This document shows, one piece after another, positions 48,001 to 59,420 of a DNA stretch of 64,000 nucleotides. The notes beneath the pieces were generated by a model. It made no database searches. It was not told the origin of the DNA and was given only the letters and a program-made list of their open reading frames with translations. Source of the stretch: Micropterix aruncella (taxonomy: Eukaryota > Arthropoda > Insecta > Lepidoptera > Micropterigidae); assembly GCA_944548615.1 (NCBI GenBank), contig OX155965.1, forward strand, positions 20,718,596 to 20,782,595, in the 5' to 3' direction. The position numbers and the translations under genes are program-made. Each line of letters starts with the position of its first letter. The first letter of the stretch is position 1.

Positions 48001-48995
48001 GACTTTTTATTTCGAAACTTTGTAAGGTCACTCTAATAAATAAATAAGGAAACACGTGTTTCATATTTTTTCAAAATTCCACAACTAAAGGGGTGAAAGG
48101 GGTTTCAAAATTTGTATGGAAAACGATATAGATATACTTTTTAATTCGAAACTTTGTAAGATTACTCGAATAAACAAATAAGCAAATATGTCTTTTGTGT
48201 TTTTTCAAAATTCAACCCCTAAAGGGGTGAAACGGGGTTTCAAAATTTGTATGAAAAAACGATATTAGATGAACTTTGTAGGATTACTTTAAAAACCATC
48301 TAAGCAAATATGTGTTTCGTATTTTTTTGAAATTTCACCCCTAATGGCGTAAAAAGGGGTGTTTAAGTTTGTATGGAGAAACGATATTAGATGGACTTTT
48401 TATTTTGAAACTTTGTAGGATAACTATTATAAACAAATAATTAAATACGTCTTTCGCGTTTTTTCACAATTCATCCCCTAAAGGCGTGAAAAGGGGTTTA
48501 AAATTTGTATGGAGAAACGATATTAGATGGAAATTGTATACTCTAATAAACATTTAGGCAAATACGTATTTAGTATTTTTTTAATTCAACCCCTAATGTG
48601 GTGAAAAGGGGTTAAAATGATAATAAACAAATAAGCAAATGCATGTTTCATATTTTTTTTAAATCTGCCACTTAGGGGGTGAGAAGAGGTAAATAACCCT
48701 AAAAATCAAAAAAGAAGTCGCGCGCGACGGTTCCCGGACGTGAGAAGGCGCTAGAACCTCATTATAAATTCATCATTTGTCTCGATAACATGCGTAGCGC
48801 AAGCACCGCGATCGTCACATCTTCACGCCTTAATTACTTAGTTGATCATCATGAAGTACATATTGACAGGAGTACCTACAGAGAAGGACGTTAGATACCT
48901 TTATATATAACACGCAAAAACTTACCACTTGACTGGGAAAAAGGGATCTATCTTAACCCAAATTTAACGCGTGCGAAGCCGCGGGCAACAGCTAG
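45029..48995 (+). mobile_element. Helitron array unit 1, 3967 bp
   Basis: Starts TCTCATATATAAAAAGAG after host A (45028) and ends 'gcgaagccgcgggcaacag' + CTAG at 48992-48995. After the 5' segment ('actgactgactcatcaacg'), about 27 monomers of ~135 bp fill 45190-48680. The 3' segment has 'gtcgcgcgcgac', then 'aacatgcgtagcgcaagcac'. No Rep/helicase frame is present, so it is non-autonomous. Unit 2 starts at the very next base. Confidence 0.85.
45190..48680. repeat. ~135-bp minisatellite inside Helitron unit 1
   Basis: Each monomer has the core 'caacccctaaaggggtgaaa' (6-bp stem ACCCCT/AGGGGT), then 'ttgtatggaaaa.cgatat', 'agatg.actttttaattcg', 'aaactttgtaagattactct' and 'aataaa.aaataag'. Neighbouring monomers alternate between types (gtactttttaattcg versus g(a/t)gctttttatttcg). 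I count about 27 cores. The last 6-7 are the most diverged. Confidence 0.9.
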
Positions 48996-51900
48996 TCTCA
49001 TATATAAAGAGAGAAGTTCCGATTCATTCATTCATTCATTGACTGACTCATCAACGCCCAGCCCAAACTCTTAGACCTAGAAAGCTGAAATTTTTAACAT
49101 AGGTTCCTTTTAGGACGCAAACGCTCACTAAGGGCGGATTTTTCGAAATTCAACCCCTAAAGGGGTGAAAAGGGGTTTCACAGTTTGTATGGAAAACCTA
49201 TATAGATGTACTTTTTAATTCGAAACTTTGAAAGACTACTCTAATAAACAAATAAGGAAATAGGTGTTTCATGTTTTTTCAAAATTCTACCCTTAAAGGG
49301 AAAAAACGAGGGTTTAAAATTTGTATGGACAAACGATTTTAGATGGACTTTTTATTTCGAAAGTTTGTAAGATTACTCTAATAAATAAATAAGGAAACAC
49401 GTGTTTCATATTTTTTGAAAATTCAACCCCTAAAGTGGTGAAAAGGGGTTTCGAAATTTTTATAGAGAGACGATATAGATGTACTTTTTAATTCGAAACT
49501 TTGTAAGATTACTCTAATAAACAAATAAGAAAACAGGTGTTTCATGTTTTTTCAAAATTCAACCCCTAAAGGGGTGAAACGGGGTTTCAAAATTTGTATG
49601 AATGAACAATATTAGATGTGCTTTTTATTTCGAAACTTTGTGTGATTACTCTAATAAATAAATAAGGTAACACGTGTATCATATTTTTTCAAAATTCAAC
49701 CCCTAAAGGGGTGAAAAGGGGTTCCAAAGTTTGTATGGAAAATCGATATAGATGTACTTTTTAATTCGAAACTTTTTAAGATTACTCTTATAAACAAATG
49801 ATAAAATAGATGTTTTATGGTTTTTCAAAATTCCGCCCCTAAAGGGGTAATACGGGGGTTTAAAGTTTGTATGGATAAACGATTTTAGATGGACTTTTTA
49901 TTTCGAAAGTTTGTAAGATTACTCTAATAAATAAATAAGGAAACACGTGTTTCATATTTTTTGAAAATTCAACCCCTAAAGGGGTGAAAAAGGGTTTCCA
50001 ATTTTTATGAAGAAACGATATAGATGTATTTTTTAATTCGGAACTTTGAAAGACTACTCTAATAAACAAAGAAGGAAATAGGTGTTTCATGTTTTTTCAA
50101 AATTCTACCCTTAAAGGGGTGAAACAGGGGTTTAAAATTTGTATGGATAAACGATTTTAGTTGGACTTTTTATTTCGATAGTTTGTATGATTACTTTAAA
50201 AAATAAATGAAGAAACACGTTTTTCATATTTTTTTAAAATTCAACTCCTAAAGGGGTGAAAAAGGGTTTCGATTTTTTTATGAAGAAACGATATAGATGT
50301 ACTTTTTAATTCGAAACTTTGTAAGATTACTCTAATAAGCAAATAAGAAAACAGGTGTTTCATGTTTTTTCAAAATTCAACCCCTAAAGGGGTGAAACGG
50401 GGTTTCAAAATTTGTATGGATGAACAATATTAGATGTGCTTTTTATTTCGAAACTTTGTAAGATTACTCTAATAAATAAAAATGGTAACACGTGTCTCAT
50501 ATTTTTTCAAAATTCAACCCCTAAAGGGGTGAAAAGGGGTTCCAAAGTTTGTATGGAAAATCGATATAGATGTACTTTTTAATTCGAAACTTTTTAAGAT
50601 TACTCTTATTAACAAATAATCAAATAGGTGTTTTATGGTTTTTCAAAATTCCGCCCCTAAAGGGGTAGGTAATACGGGGGTGTAAAATTTGTATAGATAA
50701 ACTATTTTAGATGGACTTTTTATTTCGAAAGTTTGTAAGATTACTCTAATAAATAAATAAGGAAACAAGTGTTTCATATTTTTTTAAAATTCAACCCCTA
50801 AAGGGGTGAAAAAGGGTTTCGATTTTTTTATGAAGAAACGATGTAGATGTACTTTTTAGTTCGAAACTTTGTATGATTACTCTAATAAACAAATAAGAAA
50901 ACAGGTGTTTCATGTTTTTTCAAAATTCAACCCCTAAAGGGGTAAGGGGTGAAGGGGTTTCAAAATTTGTATGAATGAACAATATTAGATGTGCTTTTTA
51001 TTTCGAAACTTTGTAAGATTACTCTAATAAATAAATAAGGAAACACGTGTATCATAGGTTTTCAAAATTCAGCCCCTAAAGGGGTGAAAAGGGGTTTCGA
51101 ATTTTTTATGGAGAAACGATATAGATGTACTTTTTAATTCGAAACTTTGTAAGATTACTCTAATAAACAAATAAGAAAATAGTTGTTTCATGTTTTTTCA
51201 AAGTTCAACCCCTAAAGGGGTGAAACAAGGTTTCAAAATTTGTATGAATGAACAATATTAGACGTGCTTTTAATTTCGAATTCCTGTAGGAGTACTCTAA
51301 TAAAAAAATAACAAAATGCGTTTTTCGTGGTTTTTCCAAAATTCAACCCCTAAAGGGGTGGAAAGGGGTTATAAAATTATTATGAAGAAACGTTATTGAT
51401 GGTCTTTTTAATTCAAAACCTTGTAAGGTTACTCTATTAAACAAATAAGAAAATAGGTATTTAATTTTTTTTTAATTCTACTCCTAAAGGGGTGAAACAG
51501 GGTTCCACACTTTGTATGAATAAACAACATTAGATGTGCTTTTTATTTCGAAAATTCGAAGGATTACTCTAATAAAAAAGTAAGAAAATACGTCTTTCGT
51601 GGTTTTCAAAATTCAACCCCTAAACGGGTGAAAAGGGGTTATACAATTTGTATGGAGAAACGATACAGATAGACTTTTTAAATCAAAACTTTGTAATATT
51701 ACTCTCATAATCAAATAAACAAATGGGTCTTTCATGGTTTTTCAAAATTTCGCCCTTAGAGGGGTACAACGGTGTTTTAAAGTTTGTATGGATAAACGAT
51801 TTTAGATGGACTTTTTATTTCGAAACTTTGTAAGGTCACTCTAATAAATAAATAAGGAAACACGTGTTTCATATTTTTTCAAAATTCCCCAGCTAAAGGG

Positions 51901-52807
51901 GTGAAAAGGGGTTTCGAAATTTGTATGGAAAACGATATAGATATACTTTTTAATTCGAAACTTTGTAAGATTACTCGAATAAACAAATAAGCAAATATGT
52001 CTTTTGTGTTTTTTCAAAATTCAACCCCTAAAGGGGTGAAACGGGGTTTCAAAATTTGTATGAAAAAACGATATTAGATGAACTTTGTAGGATTACTTTA
52101 AAAACCATCTAAGCAAATATGTGTTTCGTATTTTTTTTAAATTTCACCCCTAAAGGCGTAAAAAGGGGTGTTTAAGTTTGTATGGAGAAACGATATTAGA
52201 TCTAGACTTTTTATTTTGAAACTTTGTAGGATAACTCTAATAAATAAATAATTAAATACGTCTTTCGCGTTTTTTCACAATTCAACCCCTAAAGGCGTGA
52301 AAAGGGGTTTAAAATTTGTATGGAGAAACGATGTTAGATGGAAATTGTATACTCTAATAAACATTTAGGCAAATACGTATTTAGTATTTTTTTTCATTCA
52401 ACCCCTGATGTGGCGAAAAGGGGTTTAAATGGTAATAAACAAATAAGCAAATGCATGTGTCATATTATTCTAAAATCTACCACTTAGGGGGTGAGAAGGG
52501 GTAAATAACTCTAAAAATCAAAATAGAAGTCGCGCGCGACGGTTCCCGGACGTGAGAAGGCGCTAGAACCTCATTATAAATTCATCATTTGTCTCGATAA
52601 CATGCGTAGCGCAAGCACCGCGATCGTCACATCTTCACGCCTTAATTACTTAGTTGATCATCATGAAGTACATATTGACAGGAGTACCTACAGAGAAGGA
52701 CGTTAGATACCTTTATATATTACACGCAAAAACTTACCCCTTGACTGGGAAAAAGGTATCTATCTTAACCCAAATTTAACGCGTGCGAAGCCGCGGGCAA
52801 CAGCTAG
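48996..52807 (+). mobile_element. Helitron array unit 2, 3812 bp
   Basis: Begins TCTCATATATAAAGAGAG immediately after the CTAG of unit 1 and ends 'gcgaagccgcgggcaacag' + CTAG at 52804-52807. The 5' and 3' segments are nearly identical to unit 1, and monomer order is largely the same (for example the distinctive 'acgttattgatggtcttttt' monomer is present in both). About 26 monomer cores. It is non-coding. A 76-codon minus frame at 49860-50090 is a by-product. Confidence 0.85.
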
Positions 52808-54634
52808 TCTCATATATAAAAAGAGAAGTTCCGATTCATTCATTCACTGACTGACTCATCAACGCCCAGCCCAAACTCTTAGACATAAAAAGCTGATTTT
52901 TTTAACATAGGTTCCTTTTAGGACGCAGGCGCTCACTAAGGGCGGATTTTTTGAGATTCAACCCCTAAAGGGGTAAAAAGGGGTTTGACAGTTTGTATGG
53001 AGAAACGATATAGATGTACTTTTTAATTCGAAACTTTGTAGGATTACTCTAATAAACAAATAAGGAGATAGGTGTTTCATGTTTTTTCCAAATTCAACCC
53101 CTAAAGGGGTGAAATAGGGTTTCAAAGTTTGTATGGATATACGATATTAGATGAACTTTATAATTCGAAACTTTGTAGGATTACTCTAATTAATAAATAA
53201 GGAAACACGTGTTTCTTATTTTTTTTAAATTCAGCATTTTTAAAATTATATTATTAATAAATTTCATTTATTAATAAAATTCAAATTTAGGTGAAAAAGG
53301 GTTTTAAAATTTGTATGGAAAATCGATATAGATGTACTTTTTAACTCGAAACTTTTTAAGATTACTCTTATAAACAAATAAACAAATAGGTGTTTCATGG
53401 TTTTTCAAAATTCCGCCCCTAAAGGGGTAAAACGGGGGTTTAAAGTTTGTATGTATAAACGATTTTAGATGGAAGTTTTATTTCTAAAGTTTGTAAGATT
53501 ACTCTAATAAATAAATAAGGAAACACGTGTTTCATATTTTTTTGTCTTTCGTGTTTTTTCACAATTCAACCCCTAAAGACGTGAAAAAGGGTTTAAAATT
53601 TGCATGGAAAACGATATTAGATGGAATTTGTAGGAATACTCTAATAAACATCTAGGCAAATACGTATTTCGTATTTATTTTAATTCAACTCCTAATGGGG
53701 CGAAAATTCGTTGAAATGATATTAAACCAATAAGCAAATGTATGTTTCATATTTTTCAAAAATTTACCACTTAGGGGGTGAGACGGGGTAAATAACCCTA
53801 AAAATCAAAATAGAATCTGAGTCGCGCGCGACGGTTCCCGGACGCTAGAACCTCAGGCCTTGGCCCCTCAGCCGATTGACAATTTGCTGTCGCAAAAATT
53901 TTTATTAAAAAATAGTAAAAAAATTGAAATACGATAATGTCTTCACCAAAACATTTATTACTGCCAAACCACTGTACCCACAATTAAAATGAAACATATT
54001 AACATAATAAAACATAATAAAATTAAACCAATTAAATTAAAATAAAATTAAAACGGGGCCCTCACGCTGAATCGTGTTGTGGCCGATATCGGCCAATCGG
54101 GGCTTGAGGGGTTAAAAATTCATCATTTGTCTCGATAACATGCGTAGCGCAAGCACCGCGATCGTCACATCTTCACGCCTTAATTACTTAGTTGATCATC
54201 ATGAAGTACATATTGACAGGAGTACAGAGAAAGACGTTGGATACCTTAATATATTAGACGCAAAAACTTACCACTTGATTAGGAAAAAGGGATCCCCTAT
54301 TATTATCACTTAGGAGGTGAGAAGGGGTAAATGACCCTAAAAATCGAAATAGAACCAAAATAGAGTCGCGCGCGGCGGTTGCCGGACGCGAGAGGCGGTA
54401 GAACCTCATTATAAATTCATGATTTGTCTCGATAACATGCGTAGCTCAAGCACCGCGATCGTTACATCTTCACGCCTATTTACTTAGTTGATTATCATGA
54501 AGTACATTGACAGGAGTACAGACAAGGATGTTGGATACCTTTATATATAACACGCAAAAACTTACCACTTGATTGGGAAAAGTGATCTATCTTACCCCAA
54601 AATTAACGCGGGCGAAGCCGCGGGCAACAGCTAG
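52808..54634 (+). mobile_element. Helitron array unit 3, 1827 bp, rearranged
   Basis: Starts TCTCATATATAAAAAGAG immediately after the CTAG of unit 2 and ends 'gcgaagccgcgggcaacag' + CTAG at 54631-54634, followed by host T. It has only about seven monomers, and its 3' segment ('aacatgcgtagcgcaagcac') occurs twice (from about 54117 and from 54420). An inverted-repeat insertion lies at 53860-54115. Confidence 0.85.
53860..54115. mobile_element. Small inverted-repeat insertion in unit 3, about 256 bp
   Basis: The left edge 'ttggcccctcagccgattg' and the right edge, reverse complement 'ttaacccctcaagccccgat', are similar termini, with TTAA at the right side. The interior is AT-rich with 'aacataataaaacataataa'. 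It interrupts the sequence that is 'cctcattataaattcatc' in units 1 and 2. A piggyBac-like MITE is possible, but the left TTAA is not intact. Confidence 0.55.
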
Positions 54635-54796
54635 TTATTAATAAAAATCATCAATAATATTTCAGAATATTAATATAATCAAATCAATGAGTGTGAATCA
54701 ATGAATTATAATATAGTGAAAAAAAGACACGGACATAAATATTATTATTATTATTCATATTTATTATTGGATTCTTTACGATTCATCAATTGCGCT
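54635..54796. other. Unassigned AT-rich spacer
   Basis: (ATT)n-like sequence near 54740; nothing else. Confidence 0.4.
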
Positions 54797-55400
54797 AGTA
54801 GTAGTAGTAAACGGAGTGGGGCGCTTGTATCCAGCCCTTGATGTCACCTAGATCTAAAAGATCTTCTGTTACTACCCACTTTGTGGTCGGGTTAGTGGTT
54901 TGTTAGTAGCCCGGTACTGCTTACCAGTCCATACAGATCACTGACCTTCAAGTTGGGCAGATCGTTGGGTTGGAGAAAGGCTCGTCCCGGTAAATTGTGT
55001 CTTTTTGCGGCGAGGCCTGGGCAGCGACCAACGAAGTGTATGCTGTCTTCAGGTTCTTCGCCACATATTCGGCAGTCCTTGCTCTCGGTCAATCCAAGGT
55101 TGAATATATGTGCTCTAAGGGGCGTGTGTCCGTTGAGGAGACCGATAGTGGTTCTAAGGTTATTTTTGCTCATGTCAAGTAGGGCCTTGGTTTTCTTAAG
55201 AAGTGGTTGCTGCATCATGGCCTTTGCTTGGCGACATCCTTGGCTCTGTTTCCAGGATGCCTGATGTTCCTGCTTTAAGCAGTATGTGATGATTTTCTTA
55301 CCTATAGCCAAGGAGACCCCAACAACTGGCTCCACCAGACTGGCAAAGCTGGACATATTCCAATGTGCCCAGTTTTGCTAGTCTGTCGGCCGATCAATCA
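54797..55400 (-). pseudogene. I-type LINE, end of RNase H domain and zinc-knuckle tail, copy 2
   Basis: On the minus strand it starts 'ADRLAKLGT' (the NE.AD.LAK.G end of an RNase H domain). It shifts frame, then reads 'GCRQAKAMM', 'NNLRTTIGLLNGHTPLRAHI', 'CRICGEEPEDSIHFVGRCPG' (C..C.......H....C knuckle) and stops at 54892. The arrangement RNase H then R...LTGH.PL...L then knuckle is typical of I/R1-group LINEs. It ends in a TAC repeat at 54797-54810. A second, shorter copy lies at 38519-39015. The 103-codon plus-strand frame is antisense shadow. Confidence 0.85.
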
Positions 55401-55854
55401 CACTAAAAAGCAAATATTAAAAATATTATATGACTTTTACTTGTTTGCATACACATTTGATAATTTCTAATGCTATTTTTTTAAACGAATTGAAAATTCT
55501 TTGTTATTTTAAGGAAAAATTCGACTATAATTACAACGTCTATTTTCTTTTCATGTGATATTTGTGTAATTTTTATTATCAGATAGATTGTAATAGTTGA
55601 TATTGCTGTTTATTCCACCTTTGTAAAAATGTAGATAGATTCGAATCATGTTTAAACGTAGAAACGTCGTTATATATTTTTCGGTGCGACAAAATTCTGC
55701 AATTAAAAAAATATATTACCTTCAATTTTAAGCTAAGTGTATTTTTTTACAAGAGAATCTTGTTCTGAATTGAGCGGTTTTAACTGTAGTGACGGTCCTT
55801 AAATTAGTCAGGCTGATTTACTCAGCTGTTTTTGTACCAATAGAAAGCCATTTT
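55401..55854. other. Unassigned AT-rich stretch
   Basis: Nothing recognised. Confidence 0.4.
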
Positions 55855-56190
55855 TATTCGACTTCATTAAAGGAGGAGGTTATCGATTTGGGTGTATCTT
55901 TTTTTTATGTTTGTTACCCCAGGACTTCGTCATTTATGAACCGATTTGGAAAATATTTTTTTTTGTTTGAGAGATATCCTTCCAGATTGGTCCAATTTTT
56001 ATCAAAATCATGTTCTAATAATGGGATCTATGAGGAATTGTAGGAATTCCTCAAATATTTTCATATGAAGTTGAACATGTACGTGTTGGTTCAATTCCGA
56101 TGACAATGCATTTTTTTATAGTAAGCATGACCTGATTCTACATCCTGGGTTGGCTCCCGACGAGGGGACTCCTCAACGGTCAACAGCACA
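55855..56190 (-). repeat. Interspersed repeat family R, minus-strand copy
   Basis: Reverse complement of the family R tail: 'aaaggaggaggttatcgatt' at the left, 'gaggaattgtaggaattcct', then 'gcatgacctgattctacatc' and 'ggttggctcccgacgagggg' at the right. It breaks off at the hormone-like run of A near 56190, where a TTAA-element fragment begins. Confidence 0.75.
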
Positions 56191-56204
56191 AAAAAAATGT
56201 ATAC

Positions 56205-56350
56205 TCACACGACTTTTTTTCACTTTTTTGAATTTCTCATATATATTCATAATTATCTAATTGTTTTAAAAATGAGATTTCAATATTTTATATAGGAAAT
56301 TTCAATGCGATCATTGCACTTGCACATTATGCTGCTACTCGAAGGGTTAA
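56205..56350 (-). mobile_element. piggyBac-like element fragment P4
   Basis: On the minus strand it begins TTAACCCTTCGAGTAGCAGC at 56350 and continues 'gatcgcattgaaattt', 'aaaacaattagataattatg' like P1-P3. It ends against the family R repeat at about 56205, so only the left end survives. Confidence 0.65.
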
Positions 56351-57434
56351 GGTTTAACCAGCGGTTATTTCATTTTTAAAAAAGTTTATTTCAAATAAAA
56401 ATAATGAAACAGTTGTGGTGACAAATTGTTATAAAAGATTTCTGAAATGTAAAGGTCCCTCGAGGTGCTGTAGCCGTATTGAAAGGTGTTCAGTGCTATT
56501 CGGCTGATGGAAGCAATTTAGTGTCCCGGCTGAGTGGGTAGCATGTGGCGCCCATTTGACCCCGGCTCCGCGGAGGCGACTTGACATTGATTGGAATTTA
56601 CGATAGAGAAAATTGTTGCCGGCTTCGAGCGAAATTCGGCTGCCGCGGCGCCACCTGACCGTTTTAAAGAAACAATTACAATCAGGTAGAATACCCCAAC
56701 CCTCTCCCTGAGTAACACTTCGTTATTCGGGAAAAGAGCCTGTTTATTTAGAATAAGACATTGCTTTTCTTTTATTATTGCTTTTCCGGCAGAGGTAAAG
56801 TGTTGCGAAAGCGCTGTTTTTTTTAAATCGAGGTGAAGACGAATATATACAATTTAAACCCTCCCACTTCCCCTAGACGATTAAGACCATTTCCAGACTG
56901 AATGTGAAAACACTATCACTCTGTCGTCGATGAATTGGTAGACTTTTGATTTGTCATTTAAATCCCATAAAGAGTTGCAATATAACAAATAATACACAAC
57001 ATTTTAAAAGCGTTAAAATCTGCGGCAATTTTCCGCTTACTCATGGAACGACGGCTGACGGCTATAGTGACAGCGCGTTAGTCCGCTCTGGACAAAAGCG
57101 GTTTTAACATCGTCGAAACCTTGGATGTCATCATTTTTCACGCAGCTATTATTTGACTTCTGTTATTCAGTAGGTCTGTATTTGTTTTACTATATAATAG
57201 TATAGTTTTTTTTCTGTAGATTTCCTTTAAAAGAAAATAATTGTTATTAAAGTAGCATCATAAATCAGCTAGGAAAGAAATATATTTATGCAAATAAATG
57301 AAAAAAACGTTACTTCTGCAGAACGGAGATTCAAGGTGGTATGGAAAAGAAAGTTTTTATAAAATCTAGGCTATGCTGCAACAGAATGTTGCAACAACAT
57401 TTTACCAAAAAAAAAAACGTCTCCATTTTTTAAA
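56351..57434. other. Probably intronic or intergenic, with a GC-richer block
   Basis: 56460-56700 is less AT-rich and single-copy within this window (gtgtcccggctgagtgggta, cggctccgcggaggcgactt, ggctgccgcggcgccacctg) without a convincing coding frame. It could be a conserved non-coding element. 57010-57130 is a smaller such block. No repeat recognised. Confidence 0.35.
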
Positions 57435-57960
57435 GTGCAGCAGCCATCTCATTGAGATAGTTAGATCGGGCTATCATATTTGAATGCGTATACAAAATGT
57501 TGTGTCTGTGTGGTTTACCGTTGAGGAGTTCCCTCGTTGAGAGCCAACCCTGGGTGCAGCAGCCATGCCATGGTAAAACTTAAGACGTGCTATCATAACT
57601 GAATGAGTATACAAAATTTTGTGTCCGTGCTGTTGACCGTTGAAGAGTCCCCTCGTCGGGAGTCAACCCAGGGTGTAGAATCAGGTCATGTTTACCATAA
57701 AAACAATCGGATTTCAATCAAAATGTACATTTTCAACCTTATATGATAATATTTGAGGAGTTCCCTCAATTCCTCATGGATCCTATCATCAGAACAGGAT
57801 TTTGATAAAAATGTGATCAATCTGCAAGTTTATCCTTTCAAATAACAAAGATAATTTTTAAATCGGTTTATAAATAGCAGAGTTCTGAGGTAACAAACAT
57901 AAAAAAAGAGACACAACCGAATTGATAACCTCCTTCTTTTTTTGAATCCGGTTATTAAAA
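57435..57960 (+). repeat. Interspersed repeat family R, copy with two ~119-bp units
   Basis: Units start 'gtgcagcagccat' at 57435 and 57554. The tail has 'gtgtagaatcaggtcatgtt', 'tgaggagttccctcaattcc' and 'attgataacctccttctttt', ending 'gaatccggttattaaaa'. Same order as 13073-13740. Confidence 0.8.
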
Positions 57961-57964
57961 TAGA

Positions 57965-58620
57965 CGTCTTCACACGTAACTCTGTGATGTACCTTTGTTA
58001 TCCTAACACTTTTACTAACCAAGTCCCCTATTTTTACAGCCATTTCTCTATCGCCTAAATAATTGCACGACAACGTAGCTTCTCCTCTTATAACTTATAC
58101 CCATGGTATTTCTTCAAAGATTGTTATGATCGACTTCATAATCAGTTGTTTTGAAAACCTTGTTAAAATCCACAATGGTAAATATTACGTGTTTTTACCA
58201 TACAGGTACTTTTTTACGTTGTCTGTAAAATAAGATAGAAGTTGATTGGTATTTTTATTTTTCTGGAACCCAAATTGCTTTGCATTCATATAATTATTGG
58301 TTTTTAGGTTTGTCTGTTCTTTGCTTGCGATATAATTTTCGAAGATTTTGTTAAATGTGTAGGTACTCGACACAATACTGATGGGTCTATATTTTTTCAA
58401 ATCTTTATGATTAGTGCCGTTAATAAATACATGTCTTATTTAAACAGCCTGTATTAAATACTGATTAAAACTTTAACTCGAAATGGAACTAATCTTATTA
58501 TTAATTAATTTAAGATCTCACTCCAGTTTTGTTTAATCCTGGTGGTTTATTGGTGTCTAAAAAGGGCATGAATTTCTCAATATCTTCCGACTTAATATAC
58601 TTTTTGAAATATAAATAATT
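57965..58620 (-). pseudogene. LINE reverse transcriptase, N-terminal half of the RT domain
   Basis: On the minus strand from 58620: 'NKPPGLNKTGVRS' (family NK.PG.DGI), then 'KKYRPISIVSS' and 'FNKIFENYIASK' (YRPISLL....K..E), 'AKQFGFQKNKNT' (QFGF....ST) and, shifted one frame, 'TIVDFNKVFKTTDYEVDHNN' (FLD..KAFDTV.H). It probably ends with 'NYLGDREMAVKIGD' near 58040. These are RT motifs 0-3 in order. Several stops and frame changes disrupt it, and the fragment ends at the family R repeat at 57960, before the catalytic YADD box. Confidence 0.75.
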
Positions 58621-59099
58621 CTGTCTGTTGACTTAGTTTAATTAAAAACTAACATTTTTGTCGCATTTATGAAGTACGGCTTTAATATTACTTTGTAAGT
58701 TTTCTTCAAATTTATTTGCAATTTACCTTGTATTTTCTCCTAAGTATTTTATTATATGTAAAGACTGCTTGTGTTTCCCAATCAGTCATTCTTGTGTTTC
58801 CTTTCAAGTCATTCTTATGATTATCTTAAAAGTTTCAAATTCTTAATTTTATCTTAGTCTTAATTTTATTGAAAATATACTAATCAGTTGTATTACAAAG
58901 TAACATAATATAGTTAAAGAGTATTATCTAGCGTGAATTATTAGCTAGCTGAAAGGGTTATATTGCTGCTGCAGCTGATCTATTTGCTTTTTCTCATAAT
59001 CCGTTCCATATTAACCTGCTTGGTCTGTTCCAGATCGACTCTTATTAAAAAAAATATTGTTTTTTTATGTGTTAATTATGAATTCAGTGAATAATTGTA
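58621..59099. other. Unassigned AT-rich stretch
   Basis: Possibly more of the decayed LINE, but no further motif is readable. Confidence 0.35.
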
Positions 59100-59139
59100 T
59101 TACGTGGCTTTCAATTTATTTTCTCCCGTATTTTAGAGT

Positions 59140-59420
59140 CCACCTTCAGACACGTCCACGCCTATTCAAATAAACGAAGCTCATTCATTCCGCCTGGAAG
59201 CTTCTTTGTTAACCTGGGAAATCCCCCAGCGAACGCGCGGTAATTGGTTATTTAAAACCACCGCAGCACCGCGCCAGCTTTTCGATCCAATCAACAATAA
59301 TCACCGGGAAAATCGCAATGCAATTTATCGGGTAGCATTACGGCTGCACTTTCGTTTCGAGTAATTTTTAACGCGTTCCTTTGATCCCGATGGAATTGAC
59401 ATCGGGAGTTTTATGGCTTC
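59140..59420. other. Candidate conserved non-coding block
   Basis: A less AT-rich, apparently single-copy block with 'gcgcggtaattggttattta', 'caccgcgccagcttttcgat', 'ccaatcaacaataatcaccg' and 'ttcgtttcgagtaatttttaa'. It carries several homeodomain-type TAAT words. No coding frame with a family signature. It lies 0.7 kb upstream of the candidate exon at 60124 and could be an intronic regulatory element; this is inference. Confidence 0.3.

Noticed and set aside
45029..54634. CRISPR-like array
   Set aside because: Repeats are ~135 bp, diverged and without unique spacers, and the host is an insect; the ends show Helitron units.
55000..55264. Plus-strand 103-codon ORF (and the similar one at 38600-38908)
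   Set aside because: Antisense of the zinc-knuckle LINE tail; it occurs twice because the LINE does.
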